Shown here: positions 1 through 7,138 of the stretch, piece after piece
How the letters are laid out: the number at the start of each line of letters is the position of its first letter
Numbering within the stretch: the first letter of the stretch is position 1
Assembly (NCBI GenBank): GCA_002471665.1
Contig: DKQK01000028.1
Span: forward strand, 1-64,000
DNA from: Gammaproteobacteria bacterium UBA7310
GTDB taxonomy: Bacteria; Pseudomonadota; Gammaproteobacteria; Pseudomonadales; Ketobacteraceae
Direction: 5' to 3'
DNA length: 64,000 nt
Program-made: the position numbers and the translations under genes
Notes under the pieces: generated by a model
Seen by the model: only the letters and a program-made list of their open reading frames with translations
Databases searched by the model: none
What the model was told of the DNA's origin: nothing

Positions 1-1
1 A

Positions 2-643
2 AACCTCTACCACTGGGCGCAGGAAGATAAAACCACCTTGCAGAGCGCAGGCCTGCCCTGGGCTTGGGTGCAGGATTTACCGCAGCGCATTGGTGCCCTG
101 CGCGAGGCTGAATCCCTGTGGTTCAAGGAGCGTTTTGGCCGCGAGGAGGCGCAACAGCAATGGGATCAGGAAGCGCCCGCCGCCTATGCCCTGCGCGATC
201 AGATGTTGCGTGCCATGCGTTATGCCTACCGCAGGGATGATGCGTTGTTGAAGCGGGTGTCGGACATTGCTGAGGGCACCGGCCATGTGGACATGATTCA
301 GGATTTGAACGACGTTGCGATTCTGGGGCGCGCCAATGCGGAGCCATTGCTGGCGGTGGGTGTGGATGCGCAGGCGCTGGATCTGGCCGCCTCCACCGCC
401 GCTGACATGGCGGATTTGCTGGCGATGGTGAACGGTGAGCGAGCCCACGGCAGCAGCGCCCGGGTGATCCGTGATCAGGCGTATACGCACCTGAAGGAGG
501 CCGTGGATGAGATCCGTGCCTGTGGCGAGTATGTGTTCTGGGATAACCCGGCGCGCCTGGACGGCTATCACAGCCAGTATCGTCGCGCCCGCCGCTCCGG
601 CACGGCTTCCCCCGTTCCGCAACAGCAAGCAACCGGCCTCTGA
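2..643 (+). CDS. Hypothetical protein, 3' part only
   Basis: The reading frame is already open at the left edge of the window (codons run from base 2), so only the C-terminal ~213 residues are present. I do not recognise the family. The visible part is soluble, helical and Glu/Arg/Ala-rich, with no membrane segment. It has a conserved-looking aromatic stretch near the end (EYVFWDNPARLDGYHSQY) followed by a basic, low-complexity tail. Codon use is GC-rich like the core genes further right. A degraded copy of its segment around bases 20-95 recurs near 6165-6240. No function can be assigned. Confidence 0.6.
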   Translation, partial: NLYHWAQEDKTTLQSAGLPWAWVQDLPQRIGALREAESLWFKERFGREEAQQQWDQEAPAAYALRDQMLRAMRYAYRRDDALLKRVSDIAEGTGHVDMIQDLNDVAILGRANAEPLLAVGVDAQALDLAASTAADMADLLAMVNGERAHGSSARVIRDQAYTHLKEAVDEIRACGEYVFWDNPARLDGYHSQYRRARRSGTASPVPQQQATGL

Positions 644-649
644 CGCCAT

Positions 650-743
650 CCCCCGGGGGCGATTGGTCGTCCCCCGACCAGTTCAAGGTCTCCCCCGGGG
701 GTAGTTGATTGTCCCCCGATCAGTTTGCGGCTTCCCCCGGGGG
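650..743. repeat. Three CCCCCGGGGG palindromes at exact 42-bp spacing
   Basis: The perfect 10-bp palindrome CCCCCGGGGG occurs at 650-659, 692-701 and 734-743, each 42 bp apart. The intervening 32 bp are also partly conserved between units 1 and 2 (both contain a TCCCCCGA-C-AGTT core), so this is a diverged tandem repeat of about 2.3 units. It lies just after the stop of the first gene, between two convergent reading frames. It could be a REP-like sequence, a transcription end structure or a protein binding array. Function is unknown. Confidence 0.7.
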
Positions 744-882
744 AATATGCCTTCCCGCCCCACCGGCAACCCAATATCAGCAGGCCCCGGCCCGGATGCA
801 GGTCGTTATTGCCGATGCCAATGTCATACCAGCACAGGTCGTCTTCCTTCATGTGGGATTCCACGCAATTCGCGAATCGTGA

Positions 883-1284
883 TTAACCCACCACCGACCC
901 CACCGCTCGACTCGGCACGTCGCCAAAAAGCCGCTTGTACTCACGACTGAATTGGGAAAGGCTTTGATAGCCAGCTTCCCAGGCGGCTTCGCTGACACTG
1001 AGTTGGCTGTCGCTTAACAAGTGCTGAGCCCGATGCAGGCGGATGGCCTTGATGTATTGCAGGGGCGAGGCATTGGTCACAGCGTTGAAGTGCTGGTGCA
1101 GGCTGCTTTGACTCATACTGGCAATATCGGCCAGTGCGTTGATATCCAGCGGCTCGGCAAAGTGGGCCTGCATATGGCGCAGTACGTTGGCGATACGGGC
1201 ATGGTGATGATCATTGCCCCAGTCTAAGCCTTGCGTCGGGGATGGGAAGGGGCTGGAGGTTTCGGCTATTGGTCTGGGTTGCAT
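883..1284 (-). pseudogene. AraC-family regulator, N-terminally truncated
   Basis: The frame gives 133 residues. From about residue 24 on it is a clear AraC-type double helix-turn-helix (ARIANVLRHMQAHFAEPLDI, then the SQFSREYKRLFGDVPS signature). Full-length members have about 300 residues with an N-terminal ligand domain, which is absent here. The first ~24 codons are antisense to the start of the neighbouring aldo/keto reductase fragment and are not regulator sequence. AraC genes of this type often stand divergent to an aldo/keto reductase gene. One deletion spanning both 5' ends and the promoter region would explain this arrangement. Confidence 0.75.
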
Positions 1285-1624
1285 GGGTATGTCGGATTTT
1301 TACGGTAGCAGTGATGATGCCGTCAATAGGCAGGTGTTATCCAGTGCGCTGCAGCAACAGGTAACCCTGTGGGATACCGCCGATATGTATGGTCCTTTTA
1401 CCAATGAAACCCTGTTGGGCCGTTTCTTTAAAGAGAACCCGGGCACACGCAGCCTGCGACGCTTGGCAGAAAATGCTGCTGCGGTTGAGATCGAACTCGG
1501 GAGCGATATGCTGACTAAGCTAGATGAGGCAATTGCATCAGTGTCGATCTATGGAGAACGTTATTCCGAGGGAGCAATGGCCTTGCTGATGGGGGATACA
1601 CCGGAAAGGATAAATAATGGTTGA
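1214..1624 (+). pseudogene. Aldo/keto reductase with large internal deletion
   Basis: The frame encodes 136 residues where the family has about 330. Residues ~13-72 are the family N-terminus (LEVSAIGLGCMGMSDFYG, with the barrel Asp and Tyr in DTADMYG). After GRFFKENP the sequence jumps to the family C-terminus (RRLAENAAAVEIEL, then LDEAI and VYGERYSEGA-like text). The middle of the TIM barrel, with the catalytic Lys and His, is missing, so the product cannot be an active reductase. The frame stays open across the junction, consistent with a single in-frame deletion. Its 5' end abuts the truncated AraC gene. Confidence 0.8.
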
Positions 1625-1675
1625 TGATGCGTCCCCTGTGATTACCCAATCGCATTACAATCATGCAAGGTCCGT

Positions 1676-3502
1676 TTATTGTTGAGTTGCGCCAGAACCG
1701 GTTTTCTTTTTGTTTGCGCACAGGCATTCATAACGAAACGACTTGCGAGTGACCCGAATCTTTCCCTTGCCTGCTGGCTCTTCTGTCCTGCTTGGCAATA
1801 ACCAGTTGGTGAATTGGTTGCTGTGAGCACCTTCCTGCACAGGGATAGTGCCTTCCGGACACTCAAATTTTTGACTGGCACGCCCTCCATTATATTCCTG
1901 GGTTGTTACAACCATGTCGATAGCCGGCATGGTAAATGGGCCGGCACAGACTCTATGGCTACTTTCTGGCTTGTTGAGGAGGATATCTGGTTGATTGTTT
2001 TCAGAAGCGAGGCTGCCTGAGCGGGAGCTGGTTGGTGAATCAAATGTGCGATCAATATTGTTCAACTTGTCTTCCAGTTCAGGTATTCCTTGGTGGGAAG
2101 AAGATTGGTGGGCGGTAGCGTTTGCTCTCTGTGACGCATAGGCTTGCTGAATCACCTGCTGGGTTTGAGCCATATTACGGTCCAGCATTTGGTTCGTCCT
2201 ATCGAACGAATTTTGAATCGTACTCATAAAGTCAGCCATCATCTGCTGTTCTTTGCGCCGTTGTTCAGCTCGTTCGGCGCGAGCTTCGGCCTGTGTAATG
2301 TTGCTGAGTTGCCTCAGGGCCGGTGCGTATTGCTGCATGACCGCTTCGTCTGCTGGGGCATTCACAACGCGATCGTCTACCAGCGCTTTAACAATATGGC
2401 CACTTTCACCAAACAGATTGGCAAACCAGTTGCGTTGCTTACGGTAGGCTGAATCAAGGCTCGAATAATGGCTTTCAGCACTCGCCTTCAAGGCCTCCCA
2501 ACTCGTCATACAGGTTTTAGATTGATAATACGTGTTGTTACTGCCGGTTTCACACCTTTCACCGAACGCATTTTGCCTGAGGACCGATTCCACCGCTCTT
2601 TTTTCCTTCCCGATCTGAACCACTTCCGATAACGCGTTGTTCAGATTCGGGTGTGAGGCAATATAAGAGGCGACGGCTTCCTCCTTGGCGCGCATTTTCT
2701 TGCGCGCGATTTCCTCGCGGTGTTTACGTTCTGCTTCGGCCCTGGCCCTTTCCTTAGCCTGTTTGGCGAGTGATGTTTTGCGTTCAATATGAGCGGTATA
2801 CGCCTGTTCTAGTCCACGCTTTTCGGCGAGTAAAAGAAACTGAGAAAAAGCTGCCTGGGAGGGAGATTGGTCTTCCTGTTCCCAAGTATGAGCCGGAACG
2901 GAGATTTCATATGGGGTAAACCCTTTAGAGTTTATGATAGAAAGATCGGCGCCATACCTGACGAGCAAGGCAATACGCTCGACCTGCATATCAAGCCAGT
3001 ACTCATCATCGCCTTTGTAGTATTTGGGGTTGGCAGCGAAGTGTGCTGGGGTTGAGCCTCCAGGTCCGCCGATATTTGGGTTTGCGCCTGCTTGAAGCAA
3101 AGCTTCAATGGCAGCAAGCTCATGAGTATCCTCATATGGGCCATACCCGGCACTAGCCCAGAAGATTCCTTTGTATGTGGCTTCCCGAAACATAAGAATG
3201 TGTAAAGCAGTCTCGTCAAAAGGCGTTCTATAATTTACATCTGCCCCTTGGGCGATCATGCCCGGTATGCGCTCCGGGTCAAAGAAGGCTGCTGCCATCA
3301 AAGGTGTTAACGCTTTCTCAGGAGATTGACGATTAATATCGCCAGGCTCAGAGAGCAAGGCATTAATCTCATGTCGCATTGTTTCCCTATTTTGCTGATG
3401 CAGCTTGTTTAGCCGTTCGACAGCGGTAGAACAACCAGCGATTAAGGAACATAAAGCAACAATCAGTACTAAAAACCGTGTAAAACTGGATATAGACATC
3501 AA
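1676..3502 (-). CDS. Ankyrin-repeat lipoprotein
   Basis: This is a 608-residue protein with a lipoprotein signal peptide: a hydrophobic run at residues 7-22 and the lipobox LIAG before Cys24. Residues ~60-220 contain ankyrin-type units (LTPLMAAAFFDPERIPGMI, TALHILM, LLQAGANPNIGG, LLVRYGADL). A basic Ala/Glu/Lys/Arg-rich helix, likely coiled coil, follows at ~235-290, then a Cys-containing C-terminal region. It is probably attached to a membrane facing the periplasm and may mediate protein binding, but no enzymatic role is visible. It stands alone and its coding DNA is AT-richer than the core genes. Confidence 0.75.
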   Translation of the reverse strand: MMSISSFTRFLVLIVALCSLIAGCSTAVERLNKLHQQNRETMRHEINALLSEPGDINRQSPEKALTPLMAAAFFDPERIPGMIAQGADVNYRTPFDETALHILMFREATYKGIFWASAGYGPYEDTHELAAIEALLQAGANPNIGGPGGSTPAHFAANPKYYKGDDEYWLDMQVERIALLVRYGADLSIINSKGFTPYEISVPAHTWEQEDQSPSQAAFSQFLLLAEKRGLEQAYTAHIERKTSLAKQAKERARAEAERKHREEIARKKMRAKEEAVASYIASHPNLNNALSEVVQIGKEKRAVESVLRQNAFGERCETGSNNTYYQSKTCMTSWEALKASAESHYSSLDSAYRKQRNWFANLFGESGHIVKALVDDRVVNAPADEAVMQQYAPALRQLSNITQAEARAERAEQRRKEQQMMADFMSTIQNSFDRTNQMLDRNMAQTQQVIQQAYASQRANATAHQSSSHQGIPELEDKLNNIDRTFDSPTSSRSGSLASENNQPDILLNKPESSHRVCAGPFTMPAIDMVVTTQEYNGGRASQKFECPEGTIPVQEGAHSNQFTNWLLPSRTEEPAGKGKIRVTRKSFRYECLCANKKKTGSGATQQ

Positions 3503-3776
3503 CTACTTTCACATCTGATGGGTTAGGGGTGTTTGCTCACAACCAAACATATCAGACCTGAATTATAGTAAGACCTTTAGGAAGTGCAAAACGGCGATAT
3601 ATAACCCTTGTACTTTCGGGGGTGAAATTAATGTAGGGGCATCTTGTCGAAACACCCGAAACGGGAAGTTCGATTGCGGAACTATGTCACACTTCTGCGC
3701 CCAACTTGTTACTTACCTTCACTGCATCCCTCATTAAGATAGCCCCATCCTACAACGACCTCTTCAGGAAACAACA

Positions 3777-5273
3777 ATGTCAAATGGAATGCTACGGAAA
3801 ATCCCATCCACTCTATCCGCTTCACTGGCGGCTTGCGTGCTGCTGTTCAGCGGTAGTGCTTTCTCAAAGGGTGAATCCTACGTGGAAAAGCGCTTTACGA
3901 GTGATGAAACTCAGGTTGAATATGTAATTCGTGTCCACGAAAAATACGCTAACGACAAAAGCATCTTCAAGGATGCCTATGAATTGGTTGAAGAATCGGA
4001 ATCCATGTTGATCAACTTGCAAAAAACCACGGGCGAACGCTTGGCAGGGCTGCCCCCTGTGAGAATCGACTGGTTACGCAAAGGCAACACGATTAGTAAA
4101 GGCAATCCGGAACAGCCCGAAGCAAAAGCCGATGAAAGTTTTAATCGTATTGATGGCTACAGCGAATATGCGCCAGACGATGTTCCAACCGTAGACAGCT
4201 TTTCAGCCTATAAACCTGAAACGCGGAATGAGTTTAACTTCTTTATACCGGTCGAAATTCGTGAGCTGACCTTTCGAGTTGCTGTGAACGAGAAGCAAAA
4301 CGATAGCTTTGTGGGTGAGATAAAATCAGAAACCACAGAGCGAGTAGAGGCGGTGGATAAGCGCCAGTATTATCCAATGGGTTGGAGCTTCAACGATGAC
4401 AATCGTGTTCGGTTGGGCTCGCTCAACACCGAAATCAACGCTTGGCCCTGGCGCACCATTGCGAATTTTGATTACGGTGGCTCTAATAGCGGTTGCTCCG
4501 GTACATTAATTGGCCCCCGTCACATTGTTACTGCAGCACACTGCATTAACACCTCAGCTACCGATAACTTTTTTGCGTTATCTGCACGTGTAGGGCGCAA
4601 TGGCAGTGACTGGAAAGCTACCACTACTATGCCTGGATGCCCAAATTCCAGCACTGATGATTGCCCCAGCATCGGTAAAACTTACTGGTATTTTACCCCC
4701 AGCCAATGGCGTCAGAGCAGCGTGAGCAATCGTGAGCAGTACGATTTTGGTATTATTGTCATTCCCGATCGGTTGGGTAATAACGTGGGTTGGATGGGCT
4801 ACTGGTACGCCCCTATGGGTTCGCTCAACACGGTATCCAAATTCAGCCGTGGTTATCCCTCATGTAACGCCGGCCCTGCCAATAACCCGCGTATCGACGA
4901 TCCAGCCGACCCTGCCAAGTGCCCTACCTGTACAACAGATTTAACTGTTTGCAGCCCATTCCACTTGTATGGCGATGCAGCATCGTGCTCAGTAGGTAAT
5001 GGTACCAATCTGGATGGCGATGGCTACAATCGTAATTTCAGAATGTCTTGTGATGGGTCAGCGGGAATGAGCGGTTCACCTCTGTATCTATACGGCAACG
5101 GCAATGTAGGAAATGACGGATCAGTCTATTACACTGCACACGATATTCAATCCACTTGTGGTGGAACGGCGTCTTCCTCTTCATGTGAGAATGTCAGTCG
5201 CGCAGACCGCATGGTACGGTTAACACCACAATACGCGAGCTGGATCTCGTATTTCCGCTCTACGTTTCCATAA
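3777..5273 (+). CDS. Secreted trypsin-like serine protease (long form)
   Basis: The 498-residue precursor has an N-terminal signal peptide (cleavage probably near GSAFS, residue ~30) and a ~200-residue pro- or accessory region. A chymotrypsin-fold S1 domain follows. The catalytic triad can be read: His255 in VTAAHC, Asp323 in YDFGIIVI, and Ser432 in GMSGSP. The GMSGSP form of the serine motif resembles V8/glutamyl endopeptidase-like enzymes more than classic GDSGGP trypsins. Eight or more Cys in the C-terminal half suggest disulfides and extracytoplasmic location. An AGGAAA ribosome site precedes the ATG. A second S1 protease follows 61 bp downstream. Confidence 0.85.
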   Translation: MSNGMLRKIPSTLSASLAACVLLFSGSAFSKGESYVEKRFTSDETQVEYVIRVHEKYANDKSIFKDAYELVEESESMLINLQKTTGERLAGLPPVRIDWLRKGNTISKGNPEQPEAKADESFNRIDGYSEYAPDDVPTVDSFSAYKPETRNEFNFFIPVEIRELTFRVAVNEKQNDSFVGEIKSETTERVEAVDKRQYYPMGWSFNDDNRVRLGSLNTEINAWPWRTIANFDYGGSNSGCSGTLIGPRHIVTAAHCINTSATDNFFALSARVGRNGSDWKATTTMPGCPNSSTDDCPSIGKTYWYFTPSQWRQSSVSNREQYDFGIIVIPDRLGNNVGWMGYWYAPMGSLNTVSKFSRGYPSCNAGPANNPRIDDPADPAKCPTCTTDLTVCSPFHLYGDAASCSVGNGTNLDGDGYNRNFRMSCDGSAGMSGSPLYLYGNGNVGNDGSVYYTAHDIQSTCGGTASSSSCENVSRADRMVRLTPQYASWISYFRSTFP

Positions 5274-5334
5274 GCTGAAGAATCAATTTAATCCTCTAAC
5301 AAATACAAGGAATAGGGCTGACATTTCAAAGGTA

Positions 5335-6075
5335 ATGGAAATGTCAGCCAATTTCATTATGCGTTTGTTTAATCGTTTTTTACTTGTGATGCTCTATCTG
5401 GGCGTTAGCGTTAATCAGACCAGTGCTGCCCCTGTTTCTGAAACAGGATATAAGAACACACAGTATGGTTTCGATAGTAACGCCATTGTAGCCATCAAAA
5501 TCACAGGCAAAAAAGATTTTTGCAGTGGTGTGGTTGTGGGTGCTAACGAAGTGTTAACCGCAACTCATTGCGTTTATGGTTTAAAAGCCCAAACATACTA
5601 CCCATCCAATACTGTAAAAATAGGTGTTGGAGATAATGTTTTGCATGACACGGTTCAGTGGTTTGATGTCACTAAAATATCACCCAGGTCTTCTGCCACC
5701 ATCAAAACCGTAAACGATTTTCTTGGGAACGATGTTGTTTCCTTAGTTTCCACTGATGTGTTGCCTGTTACACCTGTTCCAATTGCATCTTATACACAAA
5801 AAAATACTCCCTTTATTGCTTGGGGTTTTGGTGAAGATGAATGGGGGTACTACGGTATAAAAAAATCGCGACCACTGGAAAATGCAGCTTTAGACGAAAA
5901 GCTAATCTCATTCTCTTCTGGTGCTTGCCGGGGTGATTCAGGTGGGCCAGTTCTGAATACAAGGAATGAAGTTGTGGCTATTATTAGTGTGAGTAAAGTT
6001 CCGCATTGCGTAGATGCCGGAAAAAGAATTGCTCAACGGATTACCAGCGGGCTCATCGATGAAAAGCATCGATGA
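5335..6075 (+). CDS. Secreted trypsin-like serine protease (short form)
   Basis: This is a 246-residue S1 peptidase with a signal peptide (hydrophobic core FLLVMLYLGVSV, residues ~15-26, then SAAP). The three catalytic motifs are present: TATHC (His), NDVVSLV (Asp) and CRGDSGGPV (Ser). ATG codons at 5335, 5341 and 5359 are in frame, and the AAAGG before 5335 fits 5341 best. The protein is not a copy of the upstream protease: only the fold motifs agree. The stop codon lies inside a strong hairpin. Confidence 0.85.
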   Translation: MEMSANFIMRLFNRFLLVMLYLGVSVNQTSAAPVSETGYKNTQYGFDSNAIVAIKITGKKDFCSGVVVGANEVLTATHCVYGLKAQTYYPSNTVKIGVGDNVLHDTVQWFDVTKISPRSSATIKTVNDFLGNDVVSLVSTDVLPVTPVPIASYTQKNTPFIAWGFGEDEWGYYGIKKSRPLENAALDEKLISFSSGACRGDSGGPVLNTRNEVVAIISVSKVPHCVDAGKRIAQRITSGLIDEKHR

Positions 6076-6078
6076 GCC
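6050..6078 (+). terminator. 12-bp perfect stem over the stop codon of the short protease gene
   Basis: GGCTCATCGATG (6050-6061) pairs perfectly with CATCGATGAGCC (6067-6078) across a 5-nt loop. The last codons and stop of the protease gene lie in the right arm. No clear U-tract follows, so it may be a weak or factor-assisted terminator, or an RNA stability element. Confidence 0.5.
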
Positions 6079-6711
6079 GGAATGCTTGATATTGAGTGCT
6101 TCTTACGTTCAGGCACTGACTTCATAATTGAGCCTGATCGCTGAATTATCCTTACCTTCACTGGGTACAGGAGGATACAATCACATTGTAGAGCGTGATC
6201 CTGACGTGGGCTTGGGTGCAGGATTTACCGCTGTGCATGGAGCGGCGATATCCGGACGTCAGTAAGGTTAAGGCATAATATATAGTGTTGGGATTGGGGA
6301 GCAGGAACTACTTGATGATATGCGTTGACCACACGAGGGCAATGTACGATCTCATTCAAGGCTACCTATTGTGAAATCGGCTGCTCGCTAGTCAAAGCGT
6401 TTAAGGTAGAGTTAACCGAACATTTGATGTTCAAGGATCATGCTTGGCCAGCTTAGAGTTTGCACACGATATGATCAATTGCGTCACCGAGTTGTGCTTT
6501 TTGCGGGAATACTCACTAGACAGCTAATGAAAAACAAAACACCTATCAATAAATACAGGCTGATGATAAAAGCAAGATATACTTTCTTAATTAATAGTGA
6601 CCGCCAGGGTTTGTAGTATTATCGGCCATAACAGTGTTGGAACTTAAGCTGATTAGCAACTGCCAAGTGCAGACTGTTTATTGATCATCTATCCAATGGG
6701 GCAATAGGGAT
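6079..6711. other. AT-rich intergenic region with a decayed fragment
   Basis: No gene is supported in these ~630 bp. Bases ~6165-6240 hold a mutated copy of the segment at ~20-95 of the window (24 identical bases at 6208-6231), without an open frame. The rest is AT-rich and presumably holds the promoter of the EACC1-caspase unit, but I see no convincing -35/-10 pair. Confidence 0.5.
6208..6231 (+). repeat. 24-bp exact repeat of bases 60-83 in a decayed 75-bp copy
   Basis: The 24 bases at 6208-6231 equal those at 60-83. Similarity continues imperfectly on the left (AGGA-GATA-AA-CAC-TTG-AGAGCG) and a few bases to the right. At 60-83 the sequence is part of the first gene; here it is non-coding. 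It is a relic of a duplication or of a paralogous gene. Confidence 0.75.
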
Positions 6712-7122
6712 ATGTCAATGTCTAAGAATCTAAAGCTGACTTTAGTCGTGAATTCTGAGGACGATGCTGGTTATCGTGATACGACAACTCGCGAACTCTT
6801 ACAGTATGTACAAAATGCCAGCGAAATGGTTGATGTGGACTTGGCCAGAGCGGACAAAGAAGATCAAGCACGAAGCGTGGACAGTATAGCGCTGGTTGGC
6901 CACATCATGATGGAGTTAGCACCCGCCTACTTCGAGAAATTAGTGGACGTTATTGCGGAGTGGATTAAACAAAAGGGCGAAAGGCAATTGGTTACAATGA
7001 AGATAGGGGATATCGAAGCGCAGTTTCCAGAAAACACGTCGGCGCAAAGTTTAAAAGCGTGGAAAGCGGCGTTGTTGTCAGAGGTTGAGAATCCAGAGGA
7101 CAAAAATAATAACGTAAGCTAA
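6712..7122 (+). CDS. EACC1-like effector-associated small protein
   Basis: The product has 136 residues and no signal peptide. It has an N-terminal beta strand (LKLTLVVNSEDD), a helix (RELLQYVQNASEM), a central hydrophobic helix after DSIALVGHIMMELAPAY, and a C-terminal strand (RQLVTMKIGDIEAQF). This layout matches the Effector-Associated Constant Component 1 proteins, which in conflict systems are encoded beside caspase- or trypsin-type effectors. The assignment rests on layout and on the caspase-like gene 16 bp downstream. Its likely role is linking a sensed signal to the protease, but that is inference. ATG 6712 follows a GGGAT site; ATG 6718 is possible. Confidence 0.55.
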   Translation: MSMSKNLKLTLVVNSEDDAGYRDTTTRELLQYVQNASEMVDVDLARADKEDQARSVDSIALVGHIMMELAPAYFEKLVDVIAEWIKQKGERQLVTMKIGDIEAQFPENTSAQSLKAWKAALLSEVENPEDKNNNVS

Positions 7123-7138
7123 AGCCTTCATCTACACA

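Noticed and set aside
650..743. CRISPR array
   Set aside because: The 42-bp periodic unit has diverged spacers that are themselves repeated and there are no cas genes; only three palindromes occur.
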